From contig NZ_JABZEE010000034.1 of NCBI RefSeq assembly GCF_013387495.1, positions 62,001-126,000 of the forward strand: 64,000 nt of DNA, in the 5' to 3' direction. The notes below the pieces were generated by a model. The model was not told the DNA's origin, did no database searches, and saw only the letters and a program-made list of their open reading frames with translations. Made by a program: the position numbers and the translations under genes. The DNA is from Streptomyces sp. PKU-EA00015 (GTDB taxonomy: Bacteria; Actinomycetota; Actinomycetes; Streptomycetales; Streptomycetaceae). This document shows positions 51,511 to 60,053 of this stretch, piece by piece. Position 1 is the first letter of the stretch; every line of letters begins with the position of its first letter.

Positions 51511-53151
51511 ATGCCGAACGAGCGCGCGGGACAGCAGGCGCGGCCCGAGGACCTCATCGACGTGGCGCGGCTGGTGACCGCGTACTACGCCCTGCACCCC
51601 GATCCGGCGGACCCGGCGCAGCGTGTCGCGTTCGGCACGTCGGGGCACCGCGGTTCCTCCCTCGCGACGGCCTTCAACGAGGACCACATCGCCGCCACGA
51701 GCCAGGCGATCTGCGAGTACCGGGCGCGTCAGGGCGTCGACGGGCCGCTGTTCCTGGGCGCGGACACCCATGCGCTGTCCGAGCCCGCGCGGGTGACCGC
51801 CGTCGAGGTCTTCGCGGCCAACGGCGTGACCGTCCTGGTCGACACGGCCGACGGCTACACGCCCACGCCGGCGGTGTCGCACGCCGTCCTCGCCCACAAC
51901 CGCTCACGTCCCGCAGGGCGGGCGGACGGGGTGGTGGTCACGCCGTCGCACAATCCGCCGTCGGACGGCGGTTTCAAGTACAACCCGCCGAACGGCGGAC
52001 CGGCCGGGTCGGAGGCGACCGGCTGGATCCAGGAACGGGCGAACGAGATCATCGGCGGCGGGCTGAAGGACGTACGGCGGATTCCGTACACGCGGGCCCT
52101 GGCCGCGGAGACGACGGGCCGGTACGACTTCCTCGGCTCGTACGTGCGGGACCTGCCCGCGGTACTCGACCTGGACGCGGTGCGCGCCGCGGGGGTGCGG
52201 ATCGGGGCGGACCCGCTCGGCGGCGCCTCGGTGGCGTACTGGGGCCGTATCGCGGAGGAGCACCGGCTCGACCTGACGGTGGTGAACCCGCACACCGATC
52301 CCACGTGGCGGTTCATGACGCTCGACTGGGACGGCAGGATCCGGATGGACTGCTCGTCGCCGTACGCGATGGCCTCGCTGATCGAGACCCGGCACCGCTA
52401 CGCCGTCGCCACCGGCAACGACGCGGACGCCGACCGGCACGGCATCGTCACGCCGGACGGCGGGCTGATGAACCCCAACCACTACTTGGCGGTCGCGATC
52501 GGCTATCTCTACCGCCACCGCGAGCGGTGGCCCGCCCGCGCTGCTGTCGGCAAGACGCTCGTGTCGTCCGGGATGATCGACCGGGTGGCCGCCGACCTCG
52601 GCCGCGAGCTGGTGGAAGTGCCCGTCGGCTTCAAGTGGTTCGTGGACGGGCTGGCGGACGGCACGCTCGGCTTCGGCGGCGAGGAGTCGGCCGGCGCCTC
52701 GTTCCTGCGCCGCGACGGATCGGTGTGGACCACCGACAAGGACGGCATCGTCATGGCCCTGCTCGCCTCCGAGATGCTGGCGGTGACGGGCCGGACGCCG
52801 AGCGAGCAGTACGCGGAGCTCACCGCCCGCTTCGGCGAGCCGGCATACGCCCGGGTCGACGCGCCGGCCACGCGGGAGGAGAAGGCGGTGCTGAGCCGTC
52901 TCTCCCCGGGCCAGGTGACCGCCGGCACCCTCGCCGGGGAGCCCGTCACCGGCGTGCTCACCGAGGCGCCGGGCAACGGGGCGGCGATCGGCGGCATCAA
53001 GGTCACCACGGCCAGTGCCTGGTTCGCGGCGCGCCCTTCCGGCACGGAGGACGTGTACAAGGTGTACGCGGAGTCCTTCCTCGGCCCCGACCACCTGGCC
53101 CGCGTCCAGGAGGAGGCCCGCGCGGTCGTCTCGGCGGCGCTGAGCGCCTGA
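51511..53151 (+). CDS. pgm: phosphoglucomutase, alpha-D-glucose phosphate specific
   Basis: The ATG with GGAGGAG upstream gives 546 residues. VAFGTSGHRGSS is the N-terminal signature, the phosphorylated Ser146 is in TPSHNPPSDGG, the metal-binding loop is GNDADADRHG (about 302-311), sugar binding GGEESAGASF, and C-terminal phosphate binding RPSGTEDVYKVYAES. It interconverts glucose 1- and 6-phosphate in glycogen and trehalose metabolism. A short distance from the GH65/beta-PGM operon, it provides the alpha-anomer counterpart. Confidence 0.96.
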   Translation: MPNERAGQQARPEDLIDVARLVTAYYALHPDPADPAQRVAFGTSGHRGSSLATAFNEDHIAATSQAICEYRARQGVDGPLFLGADTHALSEPARVTAVEVFAANGVTVLVDTADGYTPTPAVSHAVLAHNRSRPAGRADGVVVTPSHNPPSDGGFKYNPPNGGPAGSEATGWIQERANEIIGGGLKDVRRIPYTRALAAETTGRYDFLGSYVRDLPAVLDLDAVRAAGVRIGADPLGGASVAYWGRIAEEHRLDLTVVNPHTDPTWRFMTLDWDGRIRMDCSSPYAMASLIETRHRYAVATGNDADADRHGIVTPDGGLMNPNHYLAVAIGYLYRHRERWPARAAVGKTLVSSGMIDRVAADLGRELVEVPVGFKWFVDGLADGTLGFGGEESAGASFLRRDGSVWTTDKDGIVMALLASEMLAVTGRTPSEQYAELTARFGEPAYARVDAPATREEKAVLSRLSPGQVTAGTLAGEPVTGVLTEAPGNGAAIGGIKVTTASAWFAARPSGTEDVYKVYAESFLGPDHLARVQEEARAVVSAALSA

Positions 53152-53460
53152 CCGAGCCGACCTGTTGTCCTGGACCGGCGGGGTGGGGGCCTCCCGTCGG
53201 CCGGGCCAGGCGGAACAGGTCCGCACGCGGGGGCCGTCGATAGGCCGATTGCACCAACACGCCACCGCCCGGCCCATGCTGTCGGTACCGCCTGTCACCT
53301 GGGCTTCCGCCCTTCTTCGGGAGACGGCAAGGGTGATGTGGGCGTGCCGCTGCCGGTGATCGTGCGCACAGTGTGTACGGGAGGCAGCCAACGACACCCC
53401 CTCGGGGAACGCTGCGGCCACGCCTTCCGCCTCCAGGGCTGCCTTCCGTTGAGGAGTGTC
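53152..53460. other. 309-bp intergenic region before the secreted protein gene
   Basis: No gene or strong hairpin was found. The ribosome site GAGGAG at its end belongs to the next gene; a promoter is expected but not recognised with confidence. Confidence 0.4.
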
Positions 53461-53949
53461 ATGCGTGTTTCACGGAGATGTATCGGGCTGGCCGAAGCCG
53501 CTGTCGTCGGGGTACTGACGCTCTCGCCGACGGTGGCGTGGGCGAGCGGCGCTCCCTCGGCGGGAGCGGGGCCGTCGAATGTGCGGGTGAGCCCGGGGCA
53601 GGTGCATCAGGGCGCGACGCTGTCGGTCACCGCCTCGGGCTGTACCGGCGGCGGTACTGTCACCTCGGCCGTCTTTCCCACCGTCACGATGCCCCGGGGC
53701 ACGACGACGACGGCCACCGCGCGGGTGGACAACACCGCGACCCCGGGCAGGGCCACCCTGACCGTGCACTGCGGCGGCCGCACCGCCAGCGCCACCTTCA
53801 CCGTCCTCGCCGGCACGGCGGCGCAAGGCGGCCTCGGTGGCTCTTACACACCTGGCACCACTGAGGTCGCCGCGGGCGCCGCCCTGACAGGCATGGCCGC
53901 GGCCGCTGGAGCCGTCCTCCTGCGTCGCCGCAGTCACGGCCGGATCTGA
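53461..53949 (+). CDS. secreted, membrane-anchored Streptomyces protein of unknown function
   Basis: The ATG with TTGAGGAGTGTC upstream gives 162 residues. A signal peptide (CIGLAEAAVVGVLTLSPTVAWA) is followed by an Ig-like beta domain (VRVSPGQVHQGATLSVTASG, CTGGGTVTSAVFPTVTMP) with two cysteines that can form a disulfide, a Gly-rich linker and a C-terminal hydrophobic helix ALTGMAAAAGAVLLRRR that anchors it in the membrane. No sortase LPxTG motif. Function unknown. It converges on phoD. Confidence 0.8.
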   Translation: MRVSRRCIGLAEAAVVGVLTLSPTVAWASGAPSAGAGPSNVRVSPGQVHQGATLSVTASGCTGGGTVTSAVFPTVTMPRGTTTTATARVDNTATPGRATLTVHCGGRTASATFTVLAGTAAQGGLGGSYTPGTTEVAAGAALTGMAAAAGAVLLRRRSHGRI

Positions 53950-54068
53950 CCCGGGCAACGACCCCACCAGGACAGGTCCGACCGCTGCCAGACCCGCACA
54001 GCCGGCGTGCGTCCCGTTCGCGGCGGGGTGGGCGGCGGACTGTGTCACGGAGGTGAGCCGAGCACGGG

Positions 54069-54102
54069 GAAGACCGCACCGGCGTCCGCCGGTGCGGTCT
54101 TC
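54069..54102. terminator. bidirectional terminator between secreted protein gene and phoD
   Basis: Perfect 15-bp stem GAAGACCGCACCGGC/GCCGGTGCGGTCTTC with a 4-base loop between two convergent genes. Confidence 0.85.
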
Positions 54103-54120
54103 GCGTGAGGTGCTGCCCGG

Positions 54121-55695
54121 TCAGACCTGGACGCCGGGCACGCCGTCCTCGACCACGACGCTCGCGCGCGTGCTGACCGGAGCTCCGGGCCTGGTGACGT
54201 ACGGCAGGACACGGAAGTCGCTCGTCCAGCGCCGGCGGTCGACGCGGACGCGCACGTAACCGCGCTGGCCGTTGAAGAACTTCATGTGCGGGTTGGCGGC
54301 GAGGAACGTCTGGCCCTCGGCGGTCATGTCGGCGCCGTCGCCGCCGCTGGTGACGGATGTGCCGACGAACTCGGCTCCGACCGTGGCCGACTCCGGATCC
54401 GCGTAGTCCCGCTTGAGGTCCCAGGCGTAGTTCTGGTGCCGGTCGCCGGTGATGACGACGAGGTTGCGCACCCCGCGGGAGTCCGCCTCGGCGAGCAGCC
54501 GGTTGCGCTCGGCGGCGTAACCGTCCCAGGGGTCCATCCACACCTTGGTGCCGGGGCCCGGGTCGTGGTCGGTCTGGCCCATGGGGGCCTGGTTGCCGAG
54601 GACCTGCCAGCGGGCCGGGGAGCGGCTGAAACCCCTGAGGACCCAGTCGCGCTGCGGTGCGCCGAGCAGGGTCCGGTCGGGGGCGAACCGGTCGGTGCAG
54701 TCCGCCGAGATGCCGTCGCCGCACGGCTGGTCGTCGCGGTACTGCCGGGTGTCGAGCATGGTGAAGTCGGCGAGGCGCCCGTAGGAGAGCCTGCGGTACA
54801 TCTGCACGTCCGGGCCCTCCGGGAGCTGGGGGCGGCGCAGCGGCGCGTGCTCGTACAGGGCCTGGAAGGCCGCGGCCCTGCGCAGCATGAAGGCCGCGGG
54901 GTCCTGGTCCTTCTCCGGGATGCCGTCGGCCCAGTTGTTCTCCACCTCGTGGTCGTCGAACGTCATGATCCACGGGAAGCGGGCGTGGGCCTGCTGGAGC
55001 GGGGCCTCGGACTTGTAGAGGCCGTACTGGAGCCGGTAGCGGGCGAGATCGACCGTCTCGGTGTGGAACTTCGGGTCGGTGGTGACGCCGCGCCTGTTCG
55101 TCTTGACGCCGTACTCGTAGAGGTAGTCGCCGAGGTGGACCACCAGGTCGAGGTCCTCCTCGGCCATGTGCTGGTAGGCGGTGAAGTACCCGTCCTGCCA
55201 GGCCTGGCAGGAGGCGAACGCGAACTTCAGGTCGGCAGGGTTCGCCCACGGCAGCGGGGTGGTCCGGGTGCGGCCGACCGGCGAGATCTCGGAGCCCGCG
55301 CGGAAGCGGTAGTAGTAGACCCGGTCGGGCCGAAGGCCCTCGATCTCGGGATGCACGGAGTGGGCGAGTTCGCGCGTGGCGACGACGCTGCCGCTGCGCA
55401 CGACGCGGCGGAACCGCTCGTCCTCGGCGACCTCGTAGTGGACGCGGACGGGTGCGTCGGGCATGCCGCCCATGCCGTCCTGGGCGAACGGGTCGGGGGC
55501 CAGCCGGGTCCACAGCACGACGCCGTCGGACCGCGGGTCGCCGGAAGCGACGCCGAGTGTGAAGGGGTTGCCGGTCAGGGTGGGGGCCGCGAACGCGGCG
55601 CCGGAGCTCCACTCGCCGGTGCCCAGCATCAGCGCCGCGGCCCCTGCGCCGCCGAGGCCGAGCAACTTCCGCCGGGATAGGGGACGTACGCCCAC
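54121..55695 (-). CDS. phoD: Tat-exported alkaline phosphatase PhoD
   Basis: The GTG at 55695, 5 bases after AAGGAGG, gives 524 residues. The twin-arginine signal is SRRKLLGLGGAGAAALMLG (residues about 7-25). The catalytic domain has the PhoD marks VASGDPRSDGVVLWTRLAP, FAFASCQAWQDG (metal-binding Cys/Asp), VHLGDYLYEYG, MTFDDHEVENNW and VVITGDRHQNYAW. It hydrolyses phosphodiesters and monoesters outside the cell, binding calcium and iron. PhoP control is expected; a candidate PHO box lies 74-101 bases upstream. Confidence 0.95.
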   Translation of the reverse strand: MGVRPLSRRKLLGLGGAGAAALMLGTGEWSSGAAFAAPTLTGNPFTLGVASGDPRSDGVVLWTRLAPDPFAQDGMGGMPDAPVRVHYEVAEDERFRRVVRSGSVVATRELAHSVHPEIEGLRPDRVYYYRFRAGSEISPVGRTRTTPLPWANPADLKFAFASCQAWQDGYFTAYQHMAEEDLDLVVHLGDYLYEYGVKTNRRGVTTDPKFHTETVDLARYRLQYGLYKSEAPLQQAHARFPWIMTFDDHEVENNWADGIPEKDQDPAAFMLRRAAAFQALYEHAPLRRPQLPEGPDVQMYRRLSYGRLADFTMLDTRQYRDDQPCGDGISADCTDRFAPDRTLLGAPQRDWVLRGFSRSPARWQVLGNQAPMGQTDHDPGPGTKVWMDPWDGYAAERNRLLAEADSRGVRNLVVITGDRHQNYAWDLKRDYADPESATVGAEFVGTSVTSGGDGADMTAEGQTFLAANPHMKFFNGQRGYVRVRVDRRRWTSDFRVLPYVTRPGAPVSTRASVVVEDGVPGVQV

Positions 55696-55769
55696 GAGGT
55701 CCTCCTTGGCTGTTCGGTGTGAACCGCCAGAACCCTCGTGCGGGTTGATGTCCCACGGCCGCCCCTGAT

Positions 55770-55797
55770 GTGACCGGTTCCCGAGAAGTATGTGAAC
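55770..55797 (-). promoter_or_regulatory. candidate PHO box of phoD
   Basis: On the gene strand GTTCACATACT and GGTCACATCAG are 22 bases apart (two 11-base units of the PhoP direct-repeat type), with a weaker unit between them. Position agrees with phoD promoters known in Streptomyces. Confidence 0.5.
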
Positions 55798-55914
55798 ACA
55801 GCAGCCAGTTGGCGCGGGCCGCGCGCTGTCTCCGTTTCGTTGCCCTGGTGTTCGCCCGTGCTCGGGCCGTCGTTCAGGCGGCCGCGGAGGGTGGACCGAC
55901 AGGCAGCGCAGGGC

Positions 55915-55947
55915 GCGGCGAGCACGGGCGGAGCCCGTGTTCGCCGC
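55915..55947. terminator. hairpin downstream of the first transglycosylase gene
   Basis: A 15-bp stem with one mismatch (GCGGCGAGCACGGGC against GCCCGTGTTCGCCGC, loop GGA) about 140 bases past the stop at 56089. It may end that transcript; it also lies upstream of phoD's PHO box. Confidence 0.5.
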
Positions 55948-56088
55948 AGCTTGCCGGGGTGGTCCACCGCTCATGCGGCCCGTCCGGTCCCGCCGAGCGA
56001 CCTCCGCGCGGCGGCACAGCGGTCAAGGCGCGGCAGACGGGTAACGGGAAGCGGTCGTCAGGTGGCGTCTCATCAGCTTCCCAACGGA

Positions 56089-57270
56089 TCAACCGGTGGT
56101 GCCGGTATTGATGGTTGGCACAGTCGACGGAGGTGCCGACGAGGTCGGGACGGGAGCCGGCGGGGTGGGTGCGTCGGGCGACGAAGGCAGGGCACCACCG
56201 GGGGCGGCGCCGCCCCCCTCGCCGCCCGGCGTACTCGTGCCCGGGGATGGCACCGGAGCGGACTGGTTGCCGGCGGGTCGCCCCGGTTCCAGAGTGCTGT
56301 CCGCCCTGCGTGGCGGCGATGTGCGTTCCGGTTGCCGTGCGTGGTGGCGAGGCACACCCGGTGCGGTGTCAGAATCCGAGCCCGGTGTGTCGGGCACCGC
56401 GACGGGGCCACCGGAATATACGCGCATCCAGGCCAGTACCAGGTTGAGATAGGACTCTGAGTGGTTGTACGCGAGCACGGCCCGCCGCAGCCCCTGAGGT
56501 GTGGCCACATCATCGCCGGCCGCGCACAGGTACCGGCCTGCGGCCAGCGAAGCATCGAAGACGTTGTTCGGATCGGCCCTGCTGTCGGCATTGCCGTCGG
56601 CGGCCCAGCTGCGCCAGGTGGACGGGATGAACTGCATGGATCCGACAGCGCGGTCCCAGACGGTGTCGTCGTCGTAGACCCCGTGATCCGTGTCGGAGAT
56701 CGCCGCCACACCGGGACTGCCGTCCAACCGCGGTCCCAGAATCGGCGTCCGAGTGGTGCCCTGGGCGTCGACATCACCGCCCCGCGCATGCCCGGACTCC
56801 ACCTTCCCGATCGCCGCCAGCAACGGCAGTTGCAGGTGGCAGCCCGGCTGCGATGCCCTGGTGTTGTCCACCGCCCGCTGGTAGGCCTGCAGCACCGTCG
56901 CCGGAATCCCCTGGACAACAGGCCGCGCCTGCTCCCGGCCTCCCCCGTTCCGCACGGCAGGGCTGTCGGTCGCACTCGGCAGATCCGACAGTGACGGGAA
57001 ATCGGGATAAGCGGGATAGAGAGGGGTGCTTCCGCCGCCGGCACCCGGGTGAGTGACGACTCTCTCCTCAGCAGCGGCCGTAGCGACAGCTGCCGAGGAA
57101 GGTACGACATGCTGCACCACCAGTATCGTCGACAGCGCTCTGGCCAACTTCTTCCAACGCACCATGCGGACATGGCGCTCCGGCCGTGTCGCGTGGGGAT
57201 CGGACAGCGACATCACCGGGCGTCCGAGGCGATCGTCATGACCGGATTGCGGCTTTCCGGGTTCCTGCAT
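56089..57270 (-). CDS. secreted/anchored lytic transglycosylase (MltB/SLT_2 type), copy A
   Basis: The ATG at 57270 (GTGAGGTTG upstream) gives 393 residues. The N-terminal helix KLARALSTILVVQHVVPSSAAVA is a signal or anchor. The catalytic domain (about 130-300) has PLLAAIGKVESGHARGG with the catalytic Glu, TPILGPRLDGSPGVAAISDT, AVGSMQFIPSTWRSWAADGN and YLCAAGDDVATPQGLRRAVL. The final 100 residues are Pro/Ser/Thr-rich. It cleaves glycan strands of peptidoglycan. A second copy of the same architecture lies upstream at 57770. Confidence 0.92.
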   Translation of the reverse strand: MQEPGKPQSGHDDRLGRPVMSLSDPHATRPERHVRMVRWKKLARALSTILVVQHVVPSSAAVATAAAEERVVTHPGAGGGSTPLYPAYPDFPSLSDLPSATDSPAVRNGGGREQARPVVQGIPATVLQAYQRAVDNTRASQPGCHLQLPLLAAIGKVESGHARGGDVDAQGTTRTPILGPRLDGSPGVAAISDTDHGVYDDDTVWDRAVGSMQFIPSTWRSWAADGNADSRADPNNVFDASLAAGRYLCAAGDDVATPQGLRRAVLAYNHSESYLNLVLAWMRVYSGGPVAVPDTPGSDSDTAPGVPRHHARQPERTSPPRRADSTLEPGRPAGNQSAPVPSPGTSTPGGEGGGAAPGGALPSSPDAPTPPAPVPTSSAPPSTVPTINTGTTG

Positions 57271-57420
57271 GGTCAACCTCACAATGTCTCAAGGCACTCG
57301 GTCGGCTACCGGCGCATCAGGCGGTCGCCCCTGCGGGGCAACCCTCTTTCCTTTGTTCGTTCTCATCACGAACCAGCGCCCGCGCCGTCGGCATGACCTG
57401 TTGTCAGCGGCGGGCGCGGC

Positions 57421-57539
57421 ATGGTTGTTTGGTGCTTTCGCGAGGAGCAGGCTGGTGTGCAGGGTGAGGTGAGCAGGCCGCCGTCGGCCGCGACCAGCCC
57501 GATCTGCACGTGCGGGTCGGCGAGGCAGGTCGTCTCGTG
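57421..57539 (-). pseudogene. fragment of an enoyl-CoA hydratase
   Basis: On the complementary strand DPHVQIGLVAADGG matches the conserved substrate loop of enoyl-CoA hydratases (ADPHVxxGLVAGDGG); after a frame change LHTSLLLAKAP matches the following helix (PLHTSLLLAKE). Nothing of the remaining 200 residues is present. A short, broken relic. Confidence 0.45.
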
Positions 57540-57578
57540 GTGACCCGCGCCCCTTGCATGCGGGGCTTCCCTCTTGAT

Positions 57579-57601
57579 GGTGTACCGGTTTCCGGTACAC
57601 C
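57579..57601. repeat. perfect 23-base palindrome GGTGTACCGG-TTT-CCGGTACACC
   Basis: Ten-base arms around TTT form a tight hairpin or protein site 309-331 bases upstream of the copy-A start. No further copy was noticed in the window. Confidence 0.7.
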
Positions 57602-57730
57602 TCCCGGGCCGACCCCGAGGCTGCTGTTCTCCGGCCCGGTCGAGCCGGCCGGGTCACCGCTCGCGCAGCGGCCGTAAGGCGGCTCGGCGTCGACGCGGCC
57701 GGGGAGAGCGGGCACCCTCTTCTTGCCGGG

Positions 57731-57759
57731 GCCACCCGGCGGCTCCGCCGCCGGGTGGC
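57731..57759. terminator. terminator of transglycosylase copy B
   Basis: Perfect 13-bp stem GCCACCCGGCGGC/GCCGCCGGGTGGC with loop TCC, 11 bases past the stop codon at 57770. Confidence 0.8.
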
Positions 57760-57769
57760 TTCATACCGG

Positions 57770-58801
57770 CTACTGATCAGTGGTCAGCGGCAGATCCGGT
57801 ACCTCCGGTTCGGATGGCTGATCCGACGGAGCGGGCGCGTCCGGCTCCTGTCGCTCAGGTGGTCCGTCTGGGCTCGGGGACGGGCTCTCCTCCTTGCCTT
57901 GCCGTGGAGGCTGTCGTGGTGGTTCCTTGTCCCGCCGTGAGGGCTCGTCGCTGGGGCGCGGTTCCGGCGGCGCAGTGCGCGTCGGTTGCGTGGCCGGCAA
58001 CGTCCCGACCGCCGCCGCCTCGCCCGCGTAGACGCGCATCCACGCGAGCACCAGGTCCAGGTACTGCTCGGAGTGGTTGTACGCGAGCACGGCTCGGCGC
58101 AGGCCGCCGTCCCGGCTCACGTCTCCTCCCGCGGCGCACAGGTAGTGGGCCGCCGCGAGCGTGGAATCGTCCACGTTGTGCGGGTCGGCGGTGCCGTCAC
58201 CGTTGCCATCGGCTCCCCAACGGTGCCACGTCGAGGGAATGAACTGCATGGGACCGACTGCGTGGTCCCATGCGGTGTCATGGTCATGGACCCCGTTGTC
58301 CGTATCGCGGATCGCCGCCACACCGGGGCCGCCGTCCAACCGGGGGCCGAGGATGGGGGTGATGGTGCTGCCGTCCGCATTGACCCGGCCACCGCGGGCG
58401 TGACCCGATTCCACGCGGCCGATCGCCGCCAGCAGCGGCCATCCGAGCCCACAACCAGGTCGCCGCTCGTTCAGCACGGCCACCGCATTCCGGTAGGCGG
58501 CCAGCACTCGCGCGGGGATCGCGACGGCCTCTACCGGCCGCATCCGATCCGTACGATCACGCTCGTCGGCGTGCGTCGCCGACGGAGCCGGTGAGGGCTC
58601 CAGCAACAGGGCGCCCACCGGTGGCGGCTCGGGATACAGCGGTCTTCCGCCGTCTACCGCGCCCGCCATGACCTGGCTGGCTTCGGCCGGCTGGGCGACC
58701 TGGTACAGCGCCACACCGGTCGCCGCGGTGGTCGCGGCAACCGCCCCGGCCACCGCGGGGGTGACCTTGATCCGCAGCCACGGCCACTTGGTCAGAAGCA
58801 C
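57770..58801 (-). CDS. secreted/anchored lytic transglycosylase (MltB/SLT_2 type), copy B
   Basis: The GTG at 58801, 9 bases after AGGAGA, gives 343 residues. An N-terminal anchor (VTPAVAGAVAATTAATGVALYQVA) precedes the same catalytic domain as copy A: PLLAAIGRVESGHARGG (catalytic Glu), TPILGPRLDGGPGVAAIRDT, AVGPMQFIPSTWHRWGADGN and YLCAAGGDVSRDGGLRRAVL. The tail is rich in Pro, Ser, Glu and Arg and differs from copy A. A longer frame to 58936 overlaps the next gene and lacks a ribosome site. Duplication of the domain with diverged tails suggests different wall locations. Confidence 0.92.
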   Translation of the reverse strand: MLLTKWPWLRIKVTPAVAGAVAATTAATGVALYQVAQPAEASQVMAGAVDGGRPLYPEPPPVGALLLEPSPAPSATHADERDRTDRMRPVEAVAIPARVLAAYRNAVAVLNERRPGCGLGWPLLAAIGRVESGHARGGRVNADGSTITPILGPRLDGGPGVAAIRDTDNGVHDHDTAWDHAVGPMQFIPSTWHRWGADGNGDGTADPHNVDDSTLAAAHYLCAAGGDVSRDGGLRRAVLAYNHSEQYLDLVLAWMRVYAGEAAAVGTLPATQPTRTAPPEPRPSDEPSRRDKEPPRQPPRQGKEESPSPSPDGPPERQEPDAPAPSDQPSEPEVPDLPLTTDQ

Positions 58802-58856
58802 GTCAGCGTCTCTCCTCACGAGGCTCTCGTGTTGCGCAGTTGTGGCAGGGCCCGCC

Positions 58857-59327
58857 TCAACCCTGCCGGGCGGGTATCGCAACGCGCGGCGGCGCGCAGA
58901 CCCGGCAGGGCGCGAGGTTGCGATCGATCGCCGCATCGATGCCGATCAGCTCGGACTCGTCCCGCGCCTCCGACAGCCGGCAATCGACACGGTGGTAGGA
59001 CGCTGCACCGGCCACCACGAAGCCGCTGAAGCCGGGACCCTGCACGCCGGGACCGCCGAGCCCCTGTTTCTCCGCGGCGACGGCGAGACGGTCGATCGCC
59101 GCCTCCAAACGCACCCGGTCCACCCGGTGGTTCTGCACGATGAGCATCGCGGCGCCCACCACCACGACCGCCAGGCCGATGACGCCGCCGGAGATCAGGT
59201 AGGGGAACTGCGCCGGAAGTGAGTTGTAGCTCGCCGCGCCGTTCCAGCCGAGGGACATCAGGACGAAACCGATCAGGCACAGCAGCACACCGAGCTGCCC
59301 GCCCAGCCGACCGAAGTTGATCTGCAT
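58857..59327 (-). CDS. membrane protein with C-terminal Ada-like cysteine motif
   Basis: The 156-residue protein has two helices, LGVLLCLIGFVLMSLGW (about 12-28) and YLISGGVIGLAVVVVGAAMLIV (about 43-64), a coiled-coil-like segment (RVRLEAAIDRLAVAAEKQG) and a C-terminal module with YHRVDCRLSEARDE and NLAPCRVCAPP. Three cysteines and a histidine in this order recall the small zinc-binding module of Ada-type proteins (HxxxC...A...G..PCxxC). It is the last gene after the Liv-type ATPase, 12 bases downstream. Function unknown; perhaps an accessory to the transporter. Confidence 0.72.
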   Translation of the reverse strand: MQINFGRLGGQLGVLLCLIGFVLMSLGWNGAASYNSLPAQFPYLISGGVIGLAVVVVGAAMLIVQNHRVDRVRLEAAIDRLAVAAEKQGLGGPGVQGPGFSGFVVAGAASYHRVDCRLSEARDESELIGIDAAIDRNLAPCRVCAPPRVAIPARQG

Positions 59328-59339
59328 TATGTATGACTC

Positions 59340-60053
59340 CTATGCACCTGATCCGAGGTACGCCTCGCGCAGGTTGACGGTCCGCAACTCGTCTCCCACG
59401 CCGGTGTACACCAACGTTCCCTTTTCCATGATCAGCGCGCGGTCCGCGAACGGCAGCGCGCCGGCGTTCTGTTCCACCATCAGCACCGTGGTGCCGTCGG
59501 CCTTGATCCGCGAGGTGACCTCCCAAACGGTGCGCGCCACGGTGGGCGACAGGCCGAGCGAGGCTTCGTCGATCAGTAGCAGCTTGGGGCGGGACATCAT
59601 CGCGCGCCCCACCGCCAGCATCTGCTGCTCGCCGCCGGACAGCGTGCCGGCGATCTGGTTCTCCCGCTCGGCCAGGCGCGGGAAGTAGTCCCGCACGAGG
59701 TCCATCTGCCGCTTGAGCGTCTTGGAGTCGCGGCGGCGGGACCACGCGCCGAGCTTGAGGTTCTGACTCACCGTCAGCCGCGGGAACAGCCGCCGGCCCT
59801 CCGGACTGAGCGAGATGCCGCCGGCCACCCGCTGTGACGGCGAGCCCTTGCGCAGCTCCTTGCCGTCGAAGGTGATGGAGCCGGACTGCGGCTGCAGCAT
59901 CCCCGCGACTGTGGTGACCGTGGTGGTCTTGCCCGCGCCGTTCAGGCCGAGCAGCACGCAGCACTCGCCCTGCTCGACGTCGAAGCTGACGCCGTGCAGC
60001 ACCGGGTACTGGTCGTAGCCGACCACGAGGTCGCGCACTTCGAGCAGCGCCAT
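59340..60053 (-). CDS. livF: branched-chain amino acid-type ABC ATPase, LivF-like
   Basis: The 237-residue ATPase has Walker A GLNGAGKTT, signature LSGGEQQMLAVGRAM, Walker B LLLIDEASLGLSP and MVEQNAGALPFADRALIMEKG, where LivF-type proteins end their switch region with VEQN. It follows LivG with a 1-base overlap (TGATG). With the two permeases and binding protein it forms a HAAT-family importer. Substrates of this family also include amides, urea and aromatic acids. Confidence 0.93.
   Translation of the reverse strand: MALLEVRDLVVGYDQYPVLHGVSFDVEQGECCVLLGLNGAGKTTTVTTVAGMLQPQSGSITFDGKELRKGSPSQRVAGGISLSPEGRRLFPRLTVSQNLKLGAWSRRRDSKTLKRQMDLVRDYFPRLAERENQIAGTLSGGEQQMLAVGRAMMSRPKLLLIDEASLGLSPTVARTVWEVTSRIKADGTTVLMVEQNAGALPFADRALIMEKGTLVYTGVGDELRTVNLREAYLGSGA

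Larger units (their letters stand above)
57271..57769. other. intergenic region between the transglycosylase paralogues
   Basis: This 499-bp stretch contains an enoyl-CoA hydratase remnant (57421-57539), a perfect 23-base palindrome (57579-57601) and the terminator of copy B (57731-57759), each described separately. The rest is unassigned and presumably holds the promoter of copy A. Confidence 0.6.
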
